The position numbers were made by a program, and so were the translations under genes. The notes below the pieces were generated by a model. It was not told the origin of the DNA, made no database searches, and worked only from the letters and a program-made list of their open reading frames with translations. From Rhodospirillaceae bacterium (GTDB lineage: Bacteria > Pseudomonadota > Alphaproteobacteria > Dongiales > Dongiaceae), in NCBI GenBank assembly GCA_016712715.1, contig JADJQM010000002.1, positions 682,001 to 746,000 of the forward strand: a DNA stretch of 64,000 bases. The letters are read 5' to 3'. Numbering within the stretch: position 1 is the first letter of the stretch; each line of letters opens with the position of its first letter. Below are positions 17,407-25,358 of the stretch, piece by piece.

Positions 17407-18446
17407 CTGCGGCGCCAGGCCTTCACCAGCTCGACCAGTTCGCCGACATGCTCCGGCGGCGTTTCGGGGACGATGCCGTGGCCGAGGTTGAAGATGAAGG
17501 GTCCCTGCCCCAGCGTATCCAATATCTTCGTTGCGGCCTCGCGCATCGCACCGCCGCCGGCCACCAGCAATTGCGGATCGAGATTGCCCTGGAGGGCGAT
17601 GCGGCCCTGCAACTGGGTGAAGGCCCAGTCGAGCGGTACGCCGGAATCGAGCCCCAGCCCATGCATGAAGCTCGCCCGCGCAAAATCGAGATAACCGGCG
17701 CCACAGGCACGCGGGAAGACAATCACCGGCACTTCCGGATGCGACATGCGCACGCGGTCGACGATGGCCTTCATGGGCGCAAGGCTCCAGCGCAGCAGGC
17801 TCGCGTGATCCAGGGCACCCGCCCAGCTATCGAAGAGCTGCAGCACTTCGGCCCCCGCCTCGATCTGGGCAATGAGATAGGAAGCGGTCGATTCCACCAG
17901 CAGATTGGTCAGGCGCTGGAAGCTTTCCGGGCGCTGATAGGCCCAGGCCTTGGTCTTGGCGAAATCGCGCGAGGAGCCACCCTCGATCATATAGCTCGCC
18001 ACCGTCCAGGGAGCGCCCGCAAAGCCGATCAGCGCCGTTTCAGGCGGGAGTGCCGCCCGGATGCCGGAGACGGCGCTGTAGACCGGCCGCAGCTTGCCAT
18101 GGAACTGGTCCATGGCGAGGCGAGAGAGATCATCATCGCCCTTCAGCGCATCGAGGAGCGGCCCGCGTCCTTCCTCGAAACGGAGATCCATCCCCAGCGC
18201 ATGAGGCACCACCAGGATGTCGGAAAAGAGGATCGCGCCATCAAAACCGAAACGGAGGATCGGCTGCAATGTCACCTCGACGGCGAAGTCGGGATTATAG
18301 CAAAGATCGAGGAAGGAGCCGGCCTTGGTGCGCAATGCGCGGTATTCCGGCAGATAGCGCCCGGCCTGGCGCATCAGCCAGATCGGCGGCCGTTCCAGGG
18401 TTTCCCCCTTGAGGGCCCGCACCAGCAATTTTTCCGCAGTCTTCAT
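17403..18446 (-). CDS. hemE: uroporphyrinogen decarboxylase HemE
   Basis: Decarboxylates uroporphyrinogen III to coproporphyrinogen III. 347 aa. The N-terminal signature PPIWLMRQAGRYLPEYRALR is complete, as are GFAGAPWTVASYMIEGGSS and the C-terminal FNLGHGIVPETPPEHVGELV. The gene reads away from the DnaA-box region, the arrangement that flanks oriC in Caulobacter and relatives. Ogt follows with a 4 bp overlap. Confidence 0.96.
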   Translation of the reverse strand: MKTAEKLLVRALKGETLERPPIWLMRQAGRYLPEYRALRTKAGSFLDLCYNPDFAVEVTLQPILRFGFDGAILFSDILVVPHALGMDLRFEEGRGPLLDALKGDDDLSRLAMDQFHGKLRPVYSAVSGIRAALPPETALIGFAGAPWTVASYMIEGGSSRDFAKTKAWAYQRPESFQRLTNLLVESTASYLIAQIEAGAEVLQLFDSWAGALDHASLLRWSLAPMKAIVDRVRMSHPEVPVIVFPRACGAGYLDFARASFMHGLGLDSGVPLDWAFTQLQGRIALQGNLDPQLLVAGGGAMREAATKILDTLGQGPFIFNLGHGIVPETPPEHVGELVELVKAWRRR

Positions 18447-18906
18447 GGCAGATCATATCCTCTCATCAGCTCCCCTTCCTACATCTCTAAAAGATAAGAC
18501 TCTAGGTGGAAGATGATGATGTGCGGTGAATCAGGAGAATCCCCGCTGTTAGCCACCACTCCCCGATCGGCTGGGGGTAAGACAGCATCGCCGGCAGCAG
18601 GGCAATATCCAGGTCAAACGGCGAAGCCTGTGGGTCATATCCCACCATTGCCCGGTGAGCCAGCCGCATCTTGCGCGCCTGGAACAGCGTGAATCACGGG
18701 GATGGAATCCGGCCCGCTTGCCAGTCACGTTATCCCCATGATTCAGAGCCCGCGGGACCCGCCCTTGTCAGGCGGGACAAGCGGTGTCATGAAAGTTGGG
18801 TGAATGTGGATGAAACAGCGCGGGGTCGCTTATCCACAGCCCATCGGCCGCTTGTCAACCGATCCGCTGTGGATATCTTGCCCCCGCGTGGACAAGCAGG
18901 CGCAAG
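18447..18906. other. oriC: probable chromosomal replication origin (oriC), hemE-ppsR intergenic region
   Basis: A 460 bp gene-free stretch between divergent hemE and ppsR, the locus of the experimentally known Caulobacter origin. It contains a perfect DnaA box TTATCCACA at 18830-18838 (+). One-mismatch boxes are TTATCCCCA at 18730-18738 (+), TCATCCACA at 18805-18813 (-) and ATATCCACA at 18868-18876 (-). An A/T-richer tract lies near 18478-18520. Six GANTC (CcrM) sites are at 18498, 18528, 18537, 18691, 18705 and 18740. A short open frame through here has no recognisable product. Confidence 0.8.
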
Positions 18907-19776
18907 ATGCCGATTACCAGTGCCGCAGGGCAATTGCATATCCACCTGGTCTCCGATGCGACCGGGGAAACCTTGAACAGCATCACCCGTGCCTGCCTGG
19001 TGCAGTTCGAGCGCGCGCATCCGATCGAGCATCACTGGACCCTCATCCGCACCAATGGACAGATGGACAAGGTGCTGGCAGGGATCGAGGCGCATCCGGG
19101 CCTGGTGCTGTTCACGGTGGTCAATGACCGGCTGCGCCAGCATCTCCTCAACGGTTGCCTGCGCCTGGGTGTGAAGGTGGTATCGGTATTGGATCCCATC
19201 ATGGGCGCGCTCACCGATCATTTCGGCCAGGCGGCGCGCGGCCAGTCGGGACGGCAGCACGCGCTCGATGCCGAATATTTCGACCGGATCGCCGCGATGG
19301 ATTTTGCCCTCACCCATGATGACGGCCAGTCGGCCAGGTCCTATGAGGATGCCGACGTCATCCTGCTGGGCGTCAGCCGCTCCTCCAAGACGCCGACCTG
19401 CATCTATCTCGCCAATCGCGGCATCAAGGCCGCCAATGTGCCGCTGGTGCCGGGCTGTCCGCTGCCGCCCGAGCTTTTCCAGGTGAAGAAGCCGCTCATC
19501 ATCGGCCTCACCAAGGATGTGAATTCGCTGGTGCAGATCCGCCGCAACCGGATGGCGATGATCGCCAAGGACGAGGAATCGGATTATGTCGATCCGCAAT
19601 CGGTGCGGGACGAGATCGCTCAGGCGCGGCGGCTCTGCTCCGAACATAACTGGCCGCTCATCGACGTGACGCGCCGCTCGATCGAGGAGACCGCCGCCAC
19701 CATCGTGCAGATGCTCTCCGAACATCGCGACACGACGCGCGATGCCGGCCAGGTGCAAACCGAGGCGGAAGCCTGA
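18907..19776 (+). CDS. ppsR: pyruvate, water dikinase regulatory protein (DUF299 kinase/pyrophosphorylase)
   Basis: Bifunctional enzyme that phosphorylates and dephosphorylates PEP synthase or PPDK. 289 aa. The P-loop-like ILLGVSRSSKTPTCIYLANR (about residues 154-173) is the family signature, followed by VPLVPGCPLPPELF. The C-terminal TRRSIEETAATIVQML is also typical. The start MPITSAAGQLHIHLVSDATG fits known N-termini. Neighbour of oriC and hemE, as in most alphaproteobacteria. Confidence 0.93.
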   Translation: MPITSAAGQLHIHLVSDATGETLNSITRACLVQFERAHPIEHHWTLIRTNGQMDKVLAGIEAHPGLVLFTVVNDRLRQHLLNGCLRLGVKVVSVLDPIMGALTDHFGQAARGQSGRQHALDAEYFDRIAAMDFALTHDDGQSARSYEDADVILLGVSRSSKTPTCIYLANRGIKAANVPLVPGCPLPPELFQVKKPLIIGLTKDVNSLVQIRRNRMAMIAKDEESDYVDPQSVRDEIAQARRLCSEHNWPLIDVTRRSIEETAATIVQMLSEHRDTTRDAGQVQTEAEA

Positions 19777-19782
19777 CCCACC

Positions 19783-20394
19783 ATGGCAGCGCCGCTCATC
19801 CTTGCTTCCGGCAGCACCGCCCGTGCCAAGATGCTGCGCGATGCCGGTGTCGCCCTCGACATCGCCGTGCCGCGCCTCGACGAGGATGAGATCAAGGCCA
19901 GCTACCGCGGCGAAGGTGTCGGTGTCGAGGATACCGCGATCGCCCTCGGTGAAATGAAGGCGCTGGCGGTGAGCCGCAAGATGATGGACCAGGAAGCCGG
20001 CCGTTACGTGCTGGGTGCCGACCAGATGCTGGAATGCGGCGGCATCTGGTTCGACAAGCCCGTGGATCTCGCCGCCGCCCGCGCGCAGCTCATTGCTTTG
20101 CGTGGCCGCCAGCATCATCTGGTGAGTGCCGCGGTGCTGGTGAAGGACGGGGTGCGGATCTGGCATCATGTCGACCGCGCCGAGCTCACCATGCGCGATT
20201 TCACGGATGCCTATCTCGACAGCTATCTGGGTGCGATCGGCGCCGATGTGCTTTTGAGTGTCGGTGCCTATCATCTCGAAGGACTGGGGGCGCAATTGTT
20301 CTCGCGCGTGCGCGGCGATTTCTTCACCGTGCTGGGCCTTCCTTTGCTGCCGGTCTTGGCGATCCTGCGCCAGCATGGCATGTTGCCGACATGA
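19783..20394 (+). CDS. maf: Maf family nucleotide pyrophosphatase
   Basis: House-cleaning nucleoside triphosphate pyrophosphatase. 203 aa. N-terminal substrate loop LASGSTARAKMLRDAGV replaces the usual ASxSPRR pattern (Pro-Arg to Thr-Ala), and the catalytic-Asp motif appears as VLGADQMLECGGIWFDKPVD. That divergence places it with the alphaproteobacterial Maf-like proteins downstream of ppsR rather than classical Maf; the substrate is uncertain. Six bp after ppsR, and its stop overlaps the aroE start by 4 bp. Confidence 0.88.
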   Translation: MAAPLILASGSTARAKMLRDAGVALDIAVPRLDEDEIKASYRGEGVGVEDTAIALGEMKALAVSRKMMDQEAGRYVLGADQMLECGGIWFDKPVDLAAARAQLIALRGRQHHLVSAAVLVKDGVRIWHHVDRAELTMRDFTDAYLDSYLGAIGADVLLSVGAYHLEGLGAQLFSRVRGDFFTVLGLPLLPVLAILRQHGMLPT

Positions 20395-21257
20395 TCGACG
20401 ATCCCAAGACCCTCACCGGAAAGACATTGGTGGCCGGCGTGTTCGGCTGGCCGATCAACCATTCCAGATCGCCTCGCCTCCATGGTTTCTGGCTGGCGAA
20501 ATACGGCATCGACGGTGCCTATCTGCCGTTCTCGACGCGGCCGGAAAATCTGGTGGACGCCATCCGCGCGCTGCCGAAGCTGGGCTTTCGCGGCGGCAAC
20601 ATCACGCTGCCGCATAAGGAGCGGGCACTGGCCGCGGTCGATGAGCTGTCGAATGTCGCGCGGCGCATCGGCGCCGTCAACACGCTGATCGTGCGCGAGG
20701 ATGGGACGATCCTCGGCGATAACACCGATGGCTACGGCTTCCTGCAGCATTTGAAGACGAGCGCGCCGCAGTGGCGGGCGGAAGCTGGCCCCGCCGTGGT
20801 GCTGGGGGCGGGTGGCGCCTCACGCGCCATCATCGTGGCGCTCATCGATGCCGGTGTGCCGAAGGTGATCCTCACCAACCGCACGGCGTCACGCGCCGAC
20901 AATCTGGCGCGGGAACTGGGCGGCGATATCAGCGGCCGGATCGAGGTCATCGACTGGACCTTGCGCGAAGCGGCCCTCGAGGGGGCGGGCCTGCTGGTCA
21001 ACACCACGCAACTGGGCCAGGCGGGACAAGCACCGCTGGAACTCAACCTGCGGCATCTGCCCATCACCGCCGTGGTCGACGACATCGTCTATGTGCCGCT
21101 GGAAACCCATCTGTTGGCTGCAGCCCGCGCGCGCGGCAATGCGGTGGTGGACGGCATCGGCATGCTGCTCCACCAGGCAAGGCCCGGCTTCAAGGCCTGG
21201 TTCGGCGTGGAGTCGGAGGTCGATGCGGCCTTGCGGGATTTTGTGTTGCGGGGATGA
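20391..21257 (+). CDS. aroE: shikimate dehydrogenase AroE
   Basis: NADPH-dependent reduction of 3-dehydroshikimate. 288 aa from the ATG at 20391. Shikimate-binding GWPINHSRSPRLHGFWLAKY and the catalytic Lys in NITLPHKERAL are present, as are NTDGYGFL and the NADP loop VLGAGGASRAIIVAL. The frame is open far upstream to 20034, but the overlap with maf and the family start favour 20391. Translationally coupled to maf and to the next gene (4 bp overlaps). Confidence 0.95.
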   Translation: MIDDPKTLTGKTLVAGVFGWPINHSRSPRLHGFWLAKYGIDGAYLPFSTRPENLVDAIRALPKLGFRGGNITLPHKERALAAVDELSNVARRIGAVNTLIVREDGTILGDNTDGYGFLQHLKTSAPQWRAEAGPAVVLGAGGASRAIIVALIDAGVPKVILTNRTASRADNLARELGGDISGRIEVIDWTLREAALEGAGLLVNTTQLGQAGQAPLELNLRHLPITAVVDDIVYVPLETHLLAAARARGNAVVDGIGMLLHQARPGFKAWFGVESEVDAALRDFVLRG

Positions 21258-21967
21258 AGGGACGGGCTGGCCGGTTTGCATCGCGTGGCCGCAATACCTT
21301 GCGCGACCTGTGCGCCATCATCGCCTTCATTGCCGCAGCGATCATGTTTTATGCCTTGAACCGCTATAGTTTTCACCTTGACCTGCAACCCGAGGCCGAG
21401 CTCTCGGCCTACGCATTGAATGTCGAGCGGCAAACCGGCCGGGTGATCGCCATTACCGGCCGGGTTACGAAGTCGGCGATGGATCTCCCACCTGAGGCGC
21501 TGCGTGCCATAAGCCCGTTGGTGGATGGTGCTCTGCAGGCGCGGCATTGTCGCAAGTCAAAGAGGGGCTATCGAAACTGCACAGAATGGGGTGCGACGAC
21601 AGCGCAGATCATGGGCTATGCCATATCGCCACAGCTTGCCACGGTGCAAATGTCAGCATCTTCGCGCAGAATTGCCGGTGACGGGTGGCGTCTGGAAATC
21701 TGGCCTGTCGGCACCCGCTATACGATTGTCGCGTCACTGGACAAAGACGGGCGAACGCTGATCCCTGTCGGCTGGGCGCCGGGCAAGCATTCAGGCCGAG
21801 CCGAAGTTATTGACGCCCAGCAGGACCCGACGCGCTACATGGCCGACAAGGCACAGACCGCTTATGCCTGGGCTTGGGGCGCATTCATTGTCTTGATCCT
21901 GGCCTTGGCATTTCTGGCAGCCTCCCTCATGCGCCAGAACAAACGCGCCTCAACAACACGGGGATGA
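21254..21967 (+). CDS. hypothetical membrane protein coupled to aroE
   Basis: 237 aa, unrecognised. An N-terminal hydrophobic segment (LCAIIAFIAAAIMFYALNRY, about residues 19-38) and a C-terminal one (AWAWGAFIVLILALAFLAAS) bracket a polar domain of about 165 residues, presumably periplasmic. The domain has two Cys (ARHCRKS and YRNCTEW). The ATG overlaps the aroE stop by 4 bp. Dephospho-CoA kinase (coaE) is the usual gene at this position in related genomes and is absent here. Convergent with the next gene. Confidence 0.6.
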   Translation: MKGRAGRFASRGRNTLRDLCAIIAFIAAAIMFYALNRYSFHLDLQPEAELSAYALNVERQTGRVIAITGRVTKSAMDLPPEALRAISPLVDGALQARHCRKSKRGYRNCTEWGATTAQIMGYAISPQLATVQMSASSRRIAGDGWRLEIWPVGTRYTIVASLDKDGRTLIPVGWAPGKHSGRAEVIDAQQDPTRYMADKAQTAYAWAWGAFIVLILALAFLAASLMRQNKRASTTRG

Positions 21968-21982
21968 CGAGGAAGGACCTGA

Positions 21983-22780
21983 TCACCTGTTGAACCACTC
22001 GCGCCAGGTGGTCGGGCGGTAGTCCGGCCAGAAGCGCTGCAGGATATGCGTGCGCAGGTTGCGAGGCGCGAAACTCGGTGGCAGCTTTTTATCCAACACC
22101 TCGGCCGAGAGCGGATAGAGCGCCGGCTTCTCCACGGACAGCAGCGCTTTCTTCAAGCGCGCATAAAGCTGTTCCGCATGCGACTCAAGATCGGGATGGA
22201 AGCATAGCGGATAAACCACCAACTCGTCGTCGGGCGCGCATCTGATACCCAGATAAACGGTTGGTGCGAAGGGCATGCCCAGCCATTCACGCTTCCAGTT
22301 CATGCCTTCATGTCGCCGCTTCGGCGGCCCGTCACCCCGGTCGAACTCGACCTGCGAAATCATCGCGGTCGGCAGCGAGACTTCATGGCAAAGATCAAAG
22401 CTGGCGAGGTGTAGAGCTGTGTCGTCGGCATTGAGGCGTACACCAGCCGCCGGAACCCAGAGCATTGAGCCCCAGGCCTCAACGAATGGTCCCGGCTCAT
22501 CGGTCGCAAGGGACAGGGGTGCCGACGGCAAGCGCATCGCCTGGAAGAACGTGTTCCAAAAACGCCGGTGTCGCCGTCCTTCAAATGGAATGGCCGCCAG
22601 ACCGACGATGGCCGAAGCCATCAGCAATGCCAGAAAGAAGTTTAGCCAGTCGGCAATGCCCAGGTATTTGTCCGAGCAGTAAAAGACAATCCCGAAGACC
22701 GCTATGCCGAGCACCCAGCCGGAAAGGTGATAGAGCCCCGATACGACCCCACCCCAGACCCGCCCCCAAAGTCGCTGCAC
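21983..22780 (-). CDS. hypothetical membrane protein
   Basis: 265 aa, unrecognised. Two hydrophobic helices near the N-terminus (about residues 15-35 VSGLYHLSGWVLGIAVFGIV, and 43-66 ADWLNFFLALLMASAIVGLA), then a soluble cytoplasmic-looking region of about 195 residues with several Trp/Pro motifs and a basic C-terminus (PDYRPTTWREWFNR). No enzyme motif seen. Codon usage looks like its neighbours. Confidence 0.55.
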   Translation of the reverse strand: MQRLWGRVWGGVVSGLYHLSGWVLGIAVFGIVFYCSDKYLGIADWLNFFLALLMASAIVGLAAIPFEGRRHRRFWNTFFQAMRLPSAPLSLATDEPGPFVEAWGSMLWVPAAGVRLNADDTALHLASFDLCHEVSLPTAMISQVEFDRGDGPPKRRHEGMNWKREWLGMPFAPTVYLGIRCAPDDELVVYPLCFHPDLESHAEQLYARLKKALLSVEKPALYPLSAEVLDKKLPPSFAPRNLRTHILQRFWPDYRPTTWREWFNR

Positions 22781-23096
22781 CGTGCACTCCGAATTGCCTG
22801 CGCCCGAACCATGTTGCTCAACCGGCGCGAGAGTCAGGTAGTGAGCCGAGCCGCGTTTGGCAAGATGGTGTGCCGGCTATGCTCCCCCTGAAGATGGGAG
22901 GGATTGTATCGAGGGCGCTACCCCACTCGTCATCCTCCGCGAAGGCGGAGGACCCACGGTGCTTTCTTCATGTTGCCGACAAACTCGTGGGTGGTCCGCC
23001 TTCGCGGACCATGACGATGAAGGATGCGATCAGGCGCGGCGTGCTGCGCTTCTCCTCCCCCCTGAAGGTGGGAGGGATTGGACCGAGCCTGCCCGC
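22781..23096. repeat. gene-free stretch with direct repeats flanking two hairpins
   Basis: Near-identical direct repeats of about 32 bp (CTGAAGATGGGAGGGATTG at about 22882-22913 and CTGAAGGTGGGAGGGATTG at about 23053-23086) flank two hairpins: CCTCCGC-GAAG-GCGGAGG (22934-22951) and GGTCCGC-CTTC-GCGGACC (22993-23010). Outer CGTCAT (22929-) and ATGACG (23011-) are inverted. The hairpin with ATGACG ends is related to one at 24571-24600. No coding potential seen. Confidence 0.65.
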
Positions 23097-23699
23097 TCAT
23101 TCGCCGAAGATGGCGCGGGACATTGTGGTGAGGGCGGATCTGTGGCTGAGGTCGCTTTCCTGCACCAGGCTGCGCCAGGTGTGGAAGCTCATCGCCAGAT
23201 GCAGGAGCGGGCGCTGGCGGGCTGGGATGCCGTCGCTGAGGATCTCCGCCATCCGGTTGAGGTGCGGGGTGATGCGGTGGGCGATGGTCTCGGCGGTCAC
23301 CGGGTGGTGCTCGGCATCGCGCAGGACGGCTGCCACGAGCCGGGCGTTGCGGCCGTACCAGTCATAAAGCGCACCCAGGCCCTTCATCAATCTCGCCTTG
23401 GGGTCAGCGACCGCGCGCCAGCCTTCCGCATCGGGCATCGGGTCCTGTTCCTGATGGAGGCCGGAACAGGCGAGGAAGAGGTCGGTCTCGTCGGGGAAAT
23501 GGGCATAGAAGGTGTGGCGCTGGACGCCGGCGCGGTCGGCGATCATGCTGACCGTGGTCCGGGCCGGGCCGATCGTGCCATGAAGATGGAGGGCCGCCTC
23601 GACGATGCGCTGCCTGGTCTCGGCCGCCTGCTCGGCACGCAGCTTCTGTTCATAGGGGCGTTTTTTGGGCGCGCGCTTGGGTAAGGAACTCTTGCTCAT
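23097..23699 (-). CDS. TetR family transcriptional regulator
   Basis: About 200 aa from the ATG at 23697-23699; a GTG four codons upstream is the alternative. The HTH is in residues about 24-70 (TRQRIVEAALHLHGTIGPAR, MIADRAGVQRHTFYAHFPDE), the canonical TetR_N pattern. The C-terminal ligand domain is unassigned. It diverges from a di-iron MBL gene, with a palindrome in the shared promoter region, so it probably controls itself and that gene. Confidence 0.88.
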   Translation of the reverse strand: MSKSSLPKRAPKKRPYEQKLRAEQAAETRQRIVEAALHLHGTIGPARTTVSMIADRAGVQRHTFYAHFPDETDLFLACSGLHQEQDPMPDAEGWRAVADPKARLMKGLGALYDWYGRNARLVAAVLRDAEHHPVTAETIAHRITPHLNRMAEILSDGIPARQRPLLHLAMSFHTWRSLVQESDLSHRSALTTMSRAIFGE

Positions 23700-23709
23700 A
23701 TTTCGCTGC

Positions 23710-23735
23710 ACACTAGTGTTTTTCTAATATTGACA
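23710..23735. promoter_or_regulatory. divergent promoter region with palindrome
   Basis: The 10 bp palindrome ACACTAGTGT (23710-23719) lies 11 bp upstream of the tetR start. TTGACA (23730-23735) on the plus strand is a good -35 box for the MBL gene. Likely operator of the adjacent TetR protein; inferred from position only. Confidence 0.45.
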
Positions 23736-23843
23736 GGCCGGGCCAGTTTAGATACACAGCGGCGTGCAATCAAATCATTTCATGCCCAGTCTGGAAAAGA
23801 GCGGGCCTGGATGGAAGCGGGCCAACCTGATGAGGAATGAGTC

Positions 23844-24563
23844 ATGGACACCAACGTCACCGAGATCGCCGACGGCATCTACCGTCTGTCCACCTTCGTG
23901 GCCGAAATCGCCCCGCCGGCGGGCTTCGTCTTCAACCAGTTCCTGGTCAAAGGCGATGAACCGCTGCTGTTCCATACCGGTCCCCGCCGCATGTTCCCGC
24001 TGGTGCAAGCGGCGGTCGCCAAGGTGATGAAGCCCGAAGACCTCCGCTGGATCAGCTTCGGCCATGTCGAGGCCGATGAATGCGGCGCCATGAATGCGTG
24101 GCTGAGCATCGCACCCCGCGCGGAAGTGGTGCATGGGCGGACCGCCTGCTTCGTGTCGCTCAATGATCTGGCCGACCGGGCGCCGCGACCGCTGGCGGAT
24201 GGCGAGGTGCTGGATATCGGCGGCAAGCGGCTGCGCTGGTTCGACACACCCCATGTGCCCCATGGCTGGGAAGCGGGTGTGATGCATGAGGAGACGAGCG
24301 GGACCCTGCTGTGCGGCGATCTTTTCACGCAGGTGGGCAACGGGCCGGCGCTGACCTCGGGCGATATCGTGGGGCCGGCCATCGCCGGCGAAGACATGTT
24401 CCACGCCTCGAGCCTCGCCCCCAGTTCAGGGGCAACCTTACGGCGCCTGGCCGAGCTGAAGCCGCAGCGCCTGGCGCTGATGCATGGGCCGAGTTTTGCC
24501 GGGGATGCGGCAGCGGCACTGAACGCGTTGGCGGCGGATTTTGATCGACGGGTGGGGGTGTAA
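23844..24563 (+). CDS. stand-alone oxygen-binding di-iron (ODP) metallo-beta-lactamase-fold protein
   Basis: 239 aa. Contains the flavodiiron-type ligand set: H-x-E-x-D in FGHVEADECG (His74, Glu76, Asp78), a His in DTPHVPHGWE, the bridging Asp in LLCGDLFTQ and a late His in LALMHGPSF. Classical hydrolytic MBLs have HxHxDH instead, so this belongs with the flavodiiron/ODP branch. There is no flavodoxin domain. It could sense or reduce O2 or NO with a separate electron donor; that is inference. Divergent from tetR. Confidence 0.8.
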   Translation: MDTNVTEIADGIYRLSTFVAEIAPPAGFVFNQFLVKGDEPLLFHTGPRRMFPLVQAAVAKVMKPEDLRWISFGHVEADECGAMNAWLSIAPRAEVVHGRTACFVSLNDLADRAPRPLADGEVLDIGGKRLRWFDTPHVPHGWEAGVMHEETSGTLLCGDLFTQVGNGPALTSGDIVGPAIAGEDMFHASSLAPSSGATLRRLAELKPQRLALMHGPSFAGDAAAALNALAADFDRRVGV

Positions 24564-24570
24564 CCCCGTT

Positions 24571-24600
24571 CGTCATGGTACGCCTTCGCGTACCATGACG
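24571..24600. terminator. 13 bp perfect hairpin between convergent genes
   Basis: CGTCATGGTACGC and GCGTACCATGACG form a perfect stem around the loop CTTC, 8 bp after the MBL stop and 10 bp before the lipoprotein stop. It could terminate from both sides although no long T-run follows. The CGTCAT/ATGACG ends match the hairpin cluster at 22929-23016, so it is also a dispersed palindrome. Confidence 0.6.
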
Positions 24601-24609
24601 ATAAAAGGA

Positions 24610-25059
24610 TTACGGCTGGATCATGATCGGTTTCTTGTTCAAGCCGCCGTTGAGCTTGCCGCTGTTCTGCTGGCCGAACTGCTGCTGGCCGATATTGATC
24701 TGGCCCGGTTTCACCTTGACCGGATTGGTCGCGGGGTTCTGCACGAAGATCGGCTTCTGGGTGACGATCACCGGGTCGCCCGGATTGATGACCGGCTTCT
24801 TCTCGACCAGGATCGGCACATTGTTCGGGTTGATCTCGGGCTTGGGCTGCGGGTTGAGCGCTTCGACCAGGCCCGGATTGAGGGGCATGTAGCCGTTGCC
24901 GCCCTGATTTGGATCCTGGGGATCGGGCTGGGGCTGCGGGTTCTGCTGCGGCGGGTTGTTGGCGCTGTTCATATTGCCGCCGCCGCTCTGGGCGACGCAG
25001 CCCGACAGCAGCACAGCGAGGGTGAAAATGGTGGCGCCGCTCAACAGGGAAGTCTTCAT
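24610..25059 (-). CDS. proline/asparagine-rich lipoprotein
   Basis: 149 aa. A signal peptide with lipobox (LAVLLSGC, Cys21) is followed by a low-complexity region rich in Asn, Pro and Gln (PPQQNPQPQPDPQDPNQGG) and repeated PxINPxx/KPxI motifs up to the C-terminus. Probably an outer-membrane or periplasmic lipoprotein; no enzymatic domain. The composition resembles a flexible linker or surface spacer. Confidence 0.7.
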   Translation of the reverse strand: MKTSLLSGATIFTLAVLLSGCVAQSGGGNMNSANNPPQQNPQPQPDPQDPNQGGNGYMPLNPGLVEALNPQPKPEINPNNVPILVEKKPVINPGDPVIVTQKPIFVQNPATNPVKVKPGQINIGQQQFGQQNSGKLNGGLNKKPIMIQP

Positions 25060-25216
25060 GATCTGAGTACTCCTTCGTTTGTTGGCGGGGCAGAAGCCGG
25101 CGCCTTCAGGAGTTTGGTCGGCCGGGCGGCCAGGAATGTTCGCGGCCGATGCATGGGACTGTGATGGGGGGCACCTAAATAGGCGGGGAAAGCGAGACCG
25201 GCGGCCCCCCTCCCGG

Positions 25217-25238
25217 CCTCCCCCCTGAAGGGGGGAGG
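25217..25238. repeat. GC-only hairpin in the lepA upstream region
   Basis: CCTCCCCCC and GGGGGGAGG pair around TGAA. The core CCCCTGAAGGGGG resembles the direct-repeat units at 22882 and 23053 and the hairpin at 36580. The surrounding stretch 25060-25358 otherwise holds nothing I recognise apart from upstream sequence for the two divergent genes. Confidence 0.5.
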
Positions 25239-25358
25239 GGTTTGGAGCGGGTAAGTGCCTGGAAAAGCATCATCTTTCGCTGGTTGATTATACCGGGCCC
25301 CACCCCTATCTTGCGCCGCGACCGAACCCCCCATCATTCCCCTACTTCCATGGGCCAA

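Noticed and set aside
18671..18976. 101-codon frame through the origin region
   Set aside because: No recognisable domain, overlaps DnaA boxes and the start of ppsR.
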